From positions 2,604,001-2,668,000 of the forward strand of contig NZ_JAFDSS010000001.1 of the NCBI RefSeq assembly GCF_017831975.1: DNA of 64,000 nucleotides, in the 5' to 3' direction. The translations under genes and the position numbers were made by a program. This DNA comes from Microbacterium terrae. Its GTDB lineage: Bacteria; Actinomycetota; Actinomycetes; Actinomycetales; Microbacteriaceae. Positions 1 to 7,275 of this stretch are shown one piece after another. The notes beneath the pieces were generated by a model that did no database searches, was not told the origin of the DNA, and saw nothing but the letters and a program-made list of their open reading frames with translations. Each line of letters begins with the position of its first letter. Position 1 is the stretch's first letter.

Positions 1-1
1 A

Positions 2-601
2 CTCCGGATCGGCAACGGCGCCGGGGTCGACGGTGTGGAGCCCGACATGGGGCCGCTGATCACCGACGTGCACCGCGACAAGGTCTCCTCGTACGTCGAC
101 ATCGCCGAGGCGGACGGCGCGAAGATCGTCGTCGACGGCCGGGGCTTCCAGGTCGACGGGCACGAGGACGGATTCTTCTTCGGCCCCACCCTGATCGACG
201 ACATCCCCACCACGTCGCGTGCGTACCAGGAGGAGATCTTCGGGCCCGTCCTCTCGGTGGTCCGCGTGCAGTCGTACGAGGAGGGACTCGACCTGATCAA
301 CTCCGGTCAGTTCGGCAACGGCACCGCGATCTTCACCAACGACGGCGGCGCGGCCCGCCGGTTCCAGAACGAGGTGCAGGTCGGCATGATCGGCATCAAC
401 GTTCCGATCCCCGTCCCGGTCGCCTACCACTCGTTCGGCGGCTGGAAGCAGTCGCTGTTCGGCGACGCGAAGGCCTACGGCGTGCACGGCTTCGACTTCT
501 TCACCCGCGAGAAGGCCATCACCGCCCGCTGGCTCGACCCCGCCACCCGCCACCACTCCGAGAACACCGGCATCAACCTCGGCTTCCCCCAGAACCACTG
601 A
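2..601 (+). CDS. mmsA: Methylmalonate-semialdehyde dehydrogenase (CoA-acylating), 3' part
   Basis: The reading frame is open from base 2, so the 5' part lies outside the window; about 199 C-terminal residues are visible. They carry the aldehyde dehydrogenase C-terminal pattern: a GNG...DMGPLIT segment, EEIFGPVLSVV, and FGGWKQSLFGD near the end, typical of the MmsA/IolA branch. The catalytic cysteine would be just upstream of the visible part. The family oxidises methylmalonate or malonate semialdehyde to propionyl- or acetyl-CoA in valine, beta-alanine and inositol catabolism. The class III aminotransferase 127 nt downstream on the same strand suggests a beta-alanine or omega-amino acid degradation unit. 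Confidence 0.85.
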   Translation, partial: LRIGNGAGVDGVEPDMGPLITDVHRDKVSSYVDIAEADGAKIVVDGRGFQVDGHEDGFFFGPTLIDDIPTTSRAYQEEIFGPVLSVVRVQSYEEGLDLINSGQFGNGTAIFTNDGGAARRFQNEVQVGMIGINVPIPVPVAYHSFGGWKQSLFGDAKAYGVHGFDFFTREKAITARWLDPATRHHSENTGINLGFPQNH

Positions 602-666
602 CCCGATGACCCGGTAGTCGAGCGACAGAACGGAGACAAGACTCCGCCAGCGTCGTCCGCACCACG

Positions 667-705
667 CTGCGTTTCGTCTCGCTCGTTCCTCGCTCGCTCA
701 ACGGC
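667..705. repeat. Candidate dispersed intergenic repeat
   Basis: The intergenic stretch contains an internally repetitive run built from CTCGCTCGTTCCTCGCTCGC, followed by TCAACGG. I recall similar runs (GTTGAGCGAGCG...GAAACG on the other strand) between genes of Microbacteriaceae genomes, so this is probably one copy of a dispersed element. Only one copy is in this window, so the assignment rests on memory of related genomes. Confidence 0.35.
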
Positions 706-728
706 CGCGATACCAGGAGGACTCCCTC

Positions 729-2135
729 ATGACCGACACGCTCTCGAGCGACGCCGTCTACACCGACCCGGCCGGGACCATCCGCGCGCTTCCCGACCTC
801 GAGGCCGACGCGCGTGTGCGCGCCGACGACCGCAGCCACGTGTTCCACTCGTGGAGCGCGCAGGCCGTGATCGACCCGCTGCCCATCGCCACCGGCGAAG
901 GCGCGACGTTCTGGGACTACGCCGGCAACGCGTACCTCGACTTCAGCTCGCAGCTGGTGAACCTGAACCTCGGGCACCAGCATCCCGATCTCGTCGCCGC
1001 CATCCAGCGGCAGGCGGGGCGCCTGTCGACCGTGCAGCCCGCGATGGCGAACGACGTGCGCGGCGAGCTCGCCCGGCGCATCGCCGAGGTGGCCGGCGAC
1101 GGGTTCGAGAAGGTGTTCTTCACGAACGGCGGTGCCGACGCGAATGAGAACGCGGTGCGCATGGCGCGCCTGGTCACCGGCCGGCGCAAGGTGCTGTCGA
1201 TGTACCGCAGCTATCACGGCAACACCACGACGGCGATCTCGCTCACCGGCGACCCGCGCCGCTGGCCGAACGAGCCGGCCGACGGCTCGGTGGCGAAGTT
1301 CTTCGGACCGTACCCGTACCGCTCGGCGTTCCACTCCGCGAACGCCGAGGAGGAGACCCAGCGCGCCCTGGAGCACCTCGAGCAGACGATCGTGCTCGAG
1401 GGTGCGTCGACGATCGCCGCGATCATCATCGAGACGATCGTCGGCACCAACGGCGTGCTCGTGCCGCCCCCGGGCTACCTCGTGGGCGTCCGTGAGCTGT
1501 GCGACAGGTACGGCATCGTCTACATCGCCGACGAGGTCATGGTGGGCTTCGGCCGGGTGGGCGAGTGGTTCGCATTCCAGGCGTTCGACGTGCAGCCCGA
1601 CCTCATCACCTTCGCCAAGGGCGTGAACTCCGGCTACGTTCCGCTCGGCGGTGTGGTGATCTCGCAGCGGATCGCCTCCCACTTCGACACGGTCGCGTTC
1701 CCCGGCGGGCTCACGTACTCGGGGCATCCGCTCGCGTGCGCGGCCGGCGTCGCCACGTTCGAGGTGTTCGAGCGCGACGGCATCCTCGAGCGGGTGCGCG
1801 ACCTCGGATCGCGCGTGGTCGAGCCGCGCCTGCGCGAGATGGCCACGCGGCATCCGTCGATCGGCGATGTGCGCGGCCTCGGCCTGTTCTGGGCGATCGA
1901 GCTCGTGAAGGACCGCGACACCCGCGAGCAGCTCGTGCCGTTCAACGCGGCAGGGGCGGATGCCGCGCCGATGGCCGCGATCGCCGCAGCGTGCAAGCGC
2001 GACGGCGTCTGGCCGTTCACGCACTTCAACCGCGTGCACGTCGCCCCGCCGCTGGTCATCTCCGAAGCCGAACTGACGCGCGGTCTCGACGTGATCGACC
2101 GCGCCCTCTCGCACGCCGACGAACTGGTGCGCTGA
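729..2135 (+). CDS. Class III aminotransferase (omega-amino acid/beta-alanine:pyruvate type)
   Basis: A 468-residue PLP enzyme of the class III (ornithine/omega-aminotransferase) fold. It shows FFTNGGADANENAVRMAR (phosphate-binding region), SYHGNTT, the IADEVMVGFGR aspartate motif, and the PLP lysine at about residue 297 in ITFAKGVNSGY. The start is fixed by AGGAGG about 8 nt upstream of ATG. The neighbouring mmsA fragment on the same strand suggests this enzyme converts beta-alanine (or a related omega-amino acid) to a semialdehyde that MmsA oxidises. A paralogue of the same class, with PLP lysine also at about 297, lies at 29187-30590. Exact substrate is not readable from sequence. Confidence 0.85.
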   Translation: MTDTLSSDAVYTDPAGTIRALPDLEADARVRADDRSHVFHSWSAQAVIDPLPIATGEGATFWDYAGNAYLDFSSQLVNLNLGHQHPDLVAAIQRQAGRLSTVQPAMANDVRGELARRIAEVAGDGFEKVFFTNGGADANENAVRMARLVTGRRKVLSMYRSYHGNTTTAISLTGDPRRWPNEPADGSVAKFFGPYPYRSAFHSANAEEETQRALEHLEQTIVLEGASTIAAIIIETIVGTNGVLVPPPGYLVGVRELCDRYGIVYIADEVMVGFGRVGEWFAFQAFDVQPDLITFAKGVNSGYVPLGGVVISQRIASHFDTVAFPGGLTYSGHPLACAAGVATFEVFERDGILERVRDLGSRVVEPRLREMATRHPSIGDVRGLGLFWAIELVKDRDTREQLVPFNAAGADAAPMAAIAAACKRDGVWPFTHFNRVHVAPPLVISEAELTRGLDVIDRALSHADELVR

Positions 2136-2160
2136 ACCCGCCGAACCGGGCAATCCGAAG

Positions 2161-2224
2161 CCCCCGCCGTCTCGAACAACCTGTGCACCCGAAGAACGGA
2201 TGCACGGGAATGAAACGGCGGGGG
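2161..2224. terminator. Nested stem-loop between aminotransferase and hexapeptide gene
   Basis: A perfect 10-bp inverted repeat, CCCCCGCCGT at 2161-2170 and ACGGCGGGGG at 2215-2224, encloses a second hairpin with arms GTGCA and TGCAC and an inner CCG/CGG pair. It starts 26 nt after the upstream stop codon and ends 49 nt before the next start. It could terminate the aminotransferase transcript or form a structured leader of the following gene; no U-tract follows. Confidence 0.45.
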
Positions 2225-2272
2225 TTCCGGTTATTCCTGTACTCAGCGCCAGGTGCGTTGCAGGAGGGGATC

Positions 2273-2680
2273 GTGGGTAAGAACTACATCGACATCGAGA
2301 ACGACCACGGCGAGACGCTGCGTTACCGCAAGCACGTCAACGGTCGAGGCCTGATCGCGCACGGCGCGAAGGTGCACCCGACCGCCGTCATCGAGGCGGG
2401 TGCGTATGTCGAACCGGGGGTTCAGATCGCCGCCGGCGCGCACGTCGGTCGCGGCGTGTGGGTCGAGACGGATGCCGTCATCGGCCCCGACGCGGAGATC
2501 GCACCGCACGCGCACATCGGTCCGCGTGCCGCCATCGGCGCGCGCGCGAAGATCGGCGTCCGCACCCAGGTCGGCACCGACGCCCGCGTGGCCGGAGGCT
2601 CGCTCATCGGCGATGACCAGACGATCGGCGACGGCGAGAAGGTCGCCACCGACAAGCGCGGACTGCGACTGGCGGCCTGA
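2273..2680 (+). CDS. Left-handed beta-helix (hexapeptide repeat) protein
   Basis: A 135-residue protein starting at GTG, chosen because AGGAGGGG lies directly upstream. From about residue 25 it consists almost entirely of hexapeptide repeats of the [LIV]-G-x4 type (for example IAAGAHVGRGVWVETDAVIG), the signature of LbetaH folds found in acyl- and acetyltransferases and in gamma-carbonic anhydrase-like proteins. The catalytic residues of a particular acyltransferase family are not obvious, so it may be structural or a trimeric enzyme of unknown substrate. The first 25 residues (KNYIDIENDHGETLRYRKHV) form a short lead-in. It is a single gene, preceded by the nested stem-loop. Confidence 0.75.
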   Translation: MGKNYIDIENDHGETLRYRKHVNGRGLIAHGAKVHPTAVIEAGAYVEPGVQIAAGAHVGRGVWVETDAVIGPDAEIAPHAHIGPRAAIGARAKIGVRTQVGTDARVAGGSLIGDDQTIGDGEKVATDKRGLRLAA

Positions 2681-2729
2681 CCGCACCCGCGGTGGACCTC
2701 GCCGCCCGCTGAAGGTCAGCGACCCCGGC

Positions 2730-2735
2730 TAGCGT
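2730..2735 (+). promoter_or_regulatory. -10 element TAGCGT of a leaderless promoter
   Basis: TAGCGT ends 6 nt before the ATG at 2742, placing transcription start at the A of the start codon. No Shine-Dalgarno sequence is present. The same spacing recurs at many starts in this window. Confidence 0.6.
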
Positions 2736-2741
2736 GGGGGC

Positions 2742-3323
2742 ATGAAGCGCGCCCTCACGACCGTGGCGATCGTGGGGGTCGCCGCGGTGCTGATCGGGGT
2801 CGCCATCTGGCTGTTCACCGCCACGGCGACCGTCGGAGACACGGCGGACAGCCCGCCGGGTGCACGGCCGGCGGCGGCGACCTCGACGGTGCCCGACGAC
2901 GCGTTCGCGATGACAGTCGAGAGCGTGCACGACGGCGACACGCTCCGGGCCCACGTCGACACGCCCAACGACGTGGTGAACGACACCTCCTCCACGCGCG
3001 TTCGCCTGCTCGGCGTCGACACCCCCGAGATCTCTCCGACGGTGGAATGCTGGGGCGACGAGGCGACCGCACAGCTGTCGGACCTCGCGCCCGCCGGGTC
3101 GACGATCTGGGCAGCCGCCGACGTCGACCCGCTCGACCGGTACGGCCGGCACCTGCTCTACCTCTGGACGGCCGAAGGCGAGTTCATCAACGCGGCCCTC
3201 ATCGAGGGCGGCAGTGCGCGCGTCGAGGTGTACTCGCCGAACACCGAGCACGAAGCCCTGCTGCGGTCGCTCGAAGCCGAGGCGGTCGATGCGGGCGTCG
3301 GCCGGTGGGGCGCCTGCGGCTGA
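2742..3323 (+). CDS. Membrane-anchored SNase-like (thermonuclease-fold) protein
   Basis: 193 residues. Residues 1-30 form one hydrophobic N-terminal segment (signal anchor). From about residue 60 the sequence matches the staphylococcal nuclease-like domain: VESVHDGDTLRA, RVRLLGVDTPEI, LDRYGRHLLYLW, and INAALIEGGSARV. The RLLGVDTPE and DRYGR segments contain the Asp, Glu and Arg positions used for catalysis in active family members, so it is probably an active Ca-dependent nuclease facing outside the membrane. It is monocistronic behind a leaderless promoter and ends in a stem-loop. Confidence 0.8.
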   Translation: MKRALTTVAIVGVAAVLIGVAIWLFTATATVGDTADSPPGARPAAATSTVPDDAFAMTVESVHDGDTLRAHVDTPNDVVNDTSSTRVRLLGVDTPEISPTVECWGDEATAQLSDLAPAGSTIWAAADVDPLDRYGRHLLYLWTAEGEFINAALIEGGSARVEVYSPNTEHEALLRSLEAEAVDAGVGRWGACG

Positions 3324-3334
3324 GCCGCGGCGCC
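3309..3334. terminator. Hairpin terminator between convergent genes
   Basis: GGCGCC-(T)-GCGGC and GCCGC-GGCGCC form an 11-bp stem with one bulge and a three-base loop. It overlaps the stop codon of the SNase-like gene and lies 8 nt before the end of the convergent DUF1304 gene. Confidence 0.5.
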
Positions 3335-3341
3335 GCTCGGA

Positions 3342-3740
3342 TCACGCGAAGATCAGCAGCACGAAGCCGAGCAGCGGCAACGTGCCCTGGATGAGCGCAG
3401 GACGCAGGTACTTCGCACCCGAGGTGAGCAGCACGAGCGACGCCGCGACCATCGACCCCAGTGCGAACAGGGTGAGGGTGAAGCCGGCGACCTGCGCGGT
3501 GCTCCCGTCGTCGCCGGCCCAGTACAGTGCGAGGCCGATCGCGGTGCCGACGGCGAGGAACAGGTTGTAGAAGCCCTGGTTGTAGGCCATCGGCTTCGTC
3601 GCATCCGCGGTCTGCTGGTCGGCGACGCCGAAGCGCTTCCAGACTTTCGGCTGCGACCACTGCACACTCTCCATCACGAAGATGTAGACGTGCAGGAGCG
3701 CAGCCAGAGCCGCGAATACGGTCGCCAGGATCCCCATCAT
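3342..3740 (-). CDS. DUF1304 family membrane protein
   Basis: 132 residues with four predicted membrane helices (about 3-25, 58-76, 83-104 and 113-131). The pattern LHVYIFVMESVQW and AYNQGFYNLFLAVGT matches the DUF1304 family of small integral membrane proteins, whose function is not established. Two adjacent ATGs exist; the first is used because a TAACGT -10 element lies 7 nt before it. The gene is divergent from the LysR-like gene; the two leaderless promoters are packed into the 35 nt between them. Confidence 0.75.
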   Translation of the reverse strand: MMGILATVFAALAALLHVYIFVMESVQWSQPKVWKRFGVADQQTADATKPMAYNQGFYNLFLAVGTAIGLALYWAGDDGSTAQVAGFTLTLFALGSMVAASLVLLTSGAKYLRPALIQGTLPLLGFVLLIFA

Positions 3741-3747
3741 GCTCGCA

Positions 3748-3753
3748 ACGTTA
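3748..3753 (-). promoter_or_regulatory. -10 element TAACGT of a leaderless promoter (DUF1304 gene)
   Basis: On the minus strand TAACGT ends 7 nt before the ATG at 3740. It faces the divergent TACGCT element of the neighbouring gene 9 nt away. Confidence 0.55.
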
Positions 3754-3762
3754 GCGCCGGGC

Positions 3763-3768
3763 TACGCT
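3763..3768 (+). promoter_or_regulatory. -10 element TACGCT of a leaderless promoter (LysR-like gene)
   Basis: TACGCT ends 7 nt before the ATG at 3776; no ribosome binding site is present. Confidence 0.55.
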
Positions 3769-3775
3769 GAACGGC

Positions 3776-4525
3776 ATGGCGAAGAGCGGCGGGTCCCGAG
3801 GCCGACCGGCGAAGCGGGGCGGGCCGATCCGGGCGAAGGCCCCGGTGAAAGGCTCTGCCGCAGGTGCGGCCAAGCCGAAGAAGCCGAAGACTCCCCCGCG
3901 CCCCGCGGAGGCGGCATCCGTCGCTCCCCCTCCCGCGCGTTTCACCCTCGGTGCGATCCCCGGGGCGACTCCCGGCAAGTGGATCGACACGTGGAAGGAG
4001 CGGATGCCGCACACGGCGCTCGAGCTCGTTGCGGTCTCGATCGCCGACCAGCGACGGGCGCTCCTGGACGCCGAGGTGGATGCCGCGCTCGTGCGTCTGC
4101 CGCTCGACAGCGCCGGGCTGCACGTGATCGGCCTCTACGAGGAGCAGCCGGTCGTCGTCATGGCGAAGGACTCCCACCTCACCGCGGGCGATGAGCTCGA
4201 CCCCGCAGATCTGTCGGGCGAGGTCGTGATCGTGCCACAGGACGCGGTCTACGACCTCGACCTCCCCGGCACCGTCGCTCCCCGATTCGCGCCACCGGCC
4301 GACACCGCTGCGGCGATCGCGACGGTCGCCGCCGGCGTGGGCGTGGTCATCGTGCCGATGTCGCTCGCCCGGCTCCACCACCGCAAAGACACCGAGTACC
4401 GGCCGCTGAGCGGGGTGCCGGTGTCACCGGTCGCACTCGCGTGGGTCGCCGATCGCACCGGCCCCGCCGTCGAGGCATTCGTCGGCATCGTGCGCGGTCG
4501 CACCGCGAACTCGTCGCGCGGCTGA
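3776..4525 (+). CDS. LysR-type substrate-binding domain protein lacking the HTH
   Basis: 249 residues. The first 55 are low-complexity and basic (rich in K, R, A, P, G). From about residue 58 (FTLGAIPGATPG) to the end the protein resembles the two-lobed effector-binding domain of LysR-type regulators, including ADQRRALLDAEVDAALVRLP, VVVMAKDSHLTA and a late GVGVVIVPMSLARL segment. A LysR protein is normally about 300 residues with an N-terminal winged helix; here that helix is absent and replaced by the basic tail. The tail could bind nucleic acid non-specifically, or the protein may be a soluble ligand sensor. It has its own leaderless promoter and ends at a strong terminator. Confidence 0.75.
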   Translation: MAKSGGSRGRPAKRGGPIRAKAPVKGSAAGAAKPKKPKTPPRPAEAASVAPPPARFTLGAIPGATPGKWIDTWKERMPHTALELVAVSIADQRRALLDAEVDAALVRLPLDSAGLHVIGLYEEQPVVVMAKDSHLTAGDELDPADLSGEVVIVPQDAVYDLDLPGTVAPRFAPPADTAAAIATVAAGVGVVIVPMSLARLHHRKDTEYRPLSGVPVSPVALAWVADRTGPAVEAFVGIVRGRTANSSRG

Positions 4526-4561
4526 ACCACCGGCATCCGGCATCCGTCCCGGAACGAAGAT

Positions 4562-4601
4562 CAGGGGATGTCGCCGACCTGGGTCTCTGCGACATCCCCT
4601 G
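4562..4601. terminator. Bidirectional 13-bp hairpin terminator
   Basis: CAGGGGATGTCGC at 4562-4574 pairs perfectly with GCGACATCCCCTG at 4589-4601 around a 14-nt loop. It lies between the convergent LysR-like gene and the CHAT gene and could serve both. I see nothing else in the rest of the 4526-4759 gap. Confidence 0.75.
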
Positions 4602-4759
4602 CTGGAACGGCCCCCCAGAAGACGCGCGGCTCCCCAGTCGCGCCCCATTCGTCTTCCACTCACCCCGTGCAGCGCCCCCAGGTGATGCACGGTTTCGAGT
4701 CGTTCCATGATCAGAGGAGCGGCCGGGTCAGCACCTGATACACACCCGCGGAAGCTTTT

Positions 4760-7246
4760 TCAGAACCCTGCTCCGTGCACCTGGAACGGCGCCACGATGC
4801 CGGTCTGCGTGGCGGCGGCGGCCAGCGCATCCGACGGCGCGAGCCCGGCCGCGAGGCCCTCGTGCATGGCACCGAGCAGCTCGCACGCGTCGTCGTCGGC
4901 GACGACCACCGGTGCCGCGACGACGCAGCGCGCGCCGGCGTGCAGCCAGATGCGGGTCATTCCGACGGCTTCCTCGCCCCAGCGCACCGACGAGCGCCCC
5001 ACCTCGCACGCGGACAGGATCACCGTCTCGGGCACCTTCTCGATCAGATCGATGTCATAGCCGAAGAGGGTCCCGTCGGCGAGCTCGAGTCCCGAGAACA
5101 TCGGGTTCTCCGCCGAGTGGCGGCCGTGCGAGGCGATGTGCAGCACATCGACCTGCGAGGCGAGCGCGGTGGTGCCCGCGATGTCGGCGTGCGGCAGCGT
5201 GACGGCTGTCGCCCACGAGCCGGCAGCGCGGCCCGTCTCCTCGGCCGCGCGTGGGACCCGGGGGCCGATGACGAATCCGGCTGATGACGGCGCGCGCCCG
5301 GCCGTCGCGCGAAGGCTGTGCCAGCGCGACACGGATGCCGCAAGCGTGAACGGATGCCCGCGAAGCCCCGGCAGCATCGCCCACGGGATGCCGTTCAAGA
5401 TGACCGGCGTGGTGATCACCACGCGACGGGAGCCCACGGCAGGGAGCACCGGCTCGACGAGGGCGCGCGACAGCGCCGCGAGTCGTCCGTCCAGCGAACG
5501 CCGCACGACCTGGCGCAGCGGTGAGGTCGCGGGGATCGAGGCTGCCATGTCGAGATCCGCGCGGAGACCGGACATGAGCCCGCGCACGCCATCCCATCCG
5601 TCCAGGTGCATCAGCTGCGCGCTGTCAGCCGTCGCGACCACCGCTGCGAGGCCTTCGCCCGTGTAGACGTACGCGACGATCGCCGCATCGTCACCGAGAC
5701 CGGACTGCGCCTCGGCGAGCGAGACGCGGCCGAGCACCGCCGACGACCGCATCGACGACCATTGCCGCTCCCGCGCGCGGCTCTGCAGCTCTTCGACCCG
5801 CGCGGCGGCGCGCCACTCCCCGTCCGCGTGCTCGGCCCGCAGCATGCGCAGCTCGGCGAGGTCATCGGCGAGAGTCTCGTCCGGAGGCGGCCGGAGAGGG
5901 GCGACCTGGAAGCTCAGATGACGCGTGCGCTCCGACCAGTCGAACACGACGTCGGGCCGACCCGAACGCGCCGCGGACTCGAGCCCCAGACCGATCAGCC
6001 CGTTGGCGTGCATCATGAGCGAGGTCTGCAAGTCGAGGCTGCCGAAGTCGCGCTGCCACTCGAACAGGGCGTCGAGCCCGGATGCCGCGTGCCGGCGGGC
6101 GTCGGCATGACGGCCGCGGACCGCGGCACGCGCCGCGACCACCTCGTACTGCAGCAGTCGGACATCCATCGTCGCAGTCGAGGGGATGCTCACCCGGCGG
6201 CCGGCAGCGCGGCCCCGGCGCGCCTCCCACAGCTGGCGAGCAAGCCGCAGTGCCGCGGACTCGGTGCGCAGCCCCCGGCTCTCGAGCTCGCCGGCCACGC
6301 GATCCACCGCCGCCGTGTCGGGGACGTGCCGCGATGGCGGCACACGCGTGCCGCCGCGCATCATCTGGCCGCCCGCGAGTTCCGCGCGCATCTCCAGCGC
6401 CTCGGCACGTGCGGTCCAGGTCGGATTGCCCAGAGCCTCGAAGCGCCTCACGGCGGTCCGCGCGATGCGCCGGGCGCGGCGAGGATCATGGGTGAGCAGC
6501 GACCGCGCGAGCTGGAACTCCGCCTCTGCCCGCTCCCTCGGCATCCGCGTGTCGCCGAACGTCTTCGCCGCCGACGCGAGCAGGGCCTCGGCCTCACGCG
6601 TCAGGCCGGCGTCGCGCAGCACCGTCGCCCGGTCCAGATCGCCGATCGCCGCGTTCGCCTTCGACACTCCGGCGATGATCGCGCGGGCGGCCGTCATCTC
6701 GCTGAGGGCTGCCACGATGTCTCCGCGGAGCAGGTCGATGTAGCCGAGGTTGTGTCTGGCCTCTGCTGCGTCGATGGCCCTGTCCGCAGCCGCGAAGATG
6801 CCCGCCGCCGCAGCGGTGTCGTCGGCCGCGGCGTCGAGGTCGCGACGCTGCATGCCGATCAGACCGCGGTTGACGAGCATGTTGGCCCGCGCCACGGGCT
6901 CGTCGGTCATGGCGATCGCCCTGCCGAGCCACAGGGTGGCGTCGTCGAGTCGGCCGGCGAACTCGGCGATGGCCCCCATCTGCCCCTCGAGGATGGCGAC
7001 GGTCTCGCGCGACAGACCGGTGCCGTCCATCGCCTCGAGGCAGAGGCGCTCCGCCTCGCCGACGTCGCCGGTTCGCGCCCGGATCACCGCCAGCGTGCCG
7101 AGGATGCGCGCCGAGAGATCGGCATCGTCGGTCAGTCCGGCGGCGCGCGCGAGCGCCCGCTCGGCGGTCGCGAGTCGGCCCTGATTGGCCAGATCGACCG
7201 CCTCGCGGTGCAGCGACGCCGCGGAGGTCCCCATCGGACTCATCAT
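4760..7246 (-). CDS. TPR-CHAT domain protease (caspase-like)
   Basis: 828 residues. The N-terminal 290 or so are helical repeats of TPR type (GRLATAERALARAAGL, GDVGEAERLCLEAM, AEARHNLGYIDLLRGDIVAAL). The C-terminal third is a CHAT domain, a clan CD cysteine peptidase relative, with the dyad visible as His707 in HIASHGRHS and Cys747 in ILSACEVG; WLHAGARCVVAAPVVV follows. CHAT proteases are activated by binding partners through the TPR part, as in the TPR-CHAT subunit of Craspase and in gasdermin-linked proteases. It is the last gene of the sigma factor-small protein-subtilase operon, 29 nt after the subtilase stop. Start could be any of three in-frame ATGs (7246, 7243, 7234). No signal peptide, so cytoplasmic. 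Confidence 0.88.
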   Translation of the reverse strand: MMSPMGTSAASLHREAVDLANQGRLATAERALARAAGLTDDADLSARILGTLAVIRARTGDVGEAERLCLEAMDGTGLSRETVAILEGQMGAIAEFAGRLDDATLWLGRAIAMTDEPVARANMLVNRGLIGMQRRDLDAAADDTAAAAGIFAAADRAIDAAEARHNLGYIDLLRGDIVAALSEMTAARAIIAGVSKANAAIGDLDRATVLRDAGLTREAEALLASAAKTFGDTRMPRERAEAEFQLARSLLTHDPRRARRIARTAVRRFEALGNPTWTARAEALEMRAELAGGQMMRGGTRVPPSRHVPDTAAVDRVAGELESRGLRTESAALRLARQLWEARRGRAAGRRVSIPSTATMDVRLLQYEVVAARAAVRGRHADARRHAASGLDALFEWQRDFGSLDLQTSLMMHANGLIGLGLESAARSGRPDVVFDWSERTRHLSFQVAPLRPPPDETLADDLAELRMLRAEHADGEWRAAARVEELQSRARERQWSSMRSSAVLGRVSLAEAQSGLGDDAAIVAYVYTGEGLAAVVATADSAQLMHLDGWDGVRGLMSGLRADLDMAASIPATSPLRQVVRRSLDGRLAALSRALVEPVLPAVGSRRVVITTPVILNGIPWAMLPGLRGHPFTLAASVSRWHSLRATAGRAPSSAGFVIGPRVPRAAEETGRAAGSWATAVTLPHADIAGTTALASQVDVLHIASHGRHSAENPMFSGLELADGTLFGYDIDLIEKVPETVILSACEVGRSSVRWGEEAVGMTRIWLHAGARCVVAAPVVVADDDACELLGAMHEGLAAGLAPSDALAAAATQTGIVAPFQVHGAGF

Positions 7247-7275
7247 GCCCTGCGGGGACCTCTCGTGGCGAGCGG

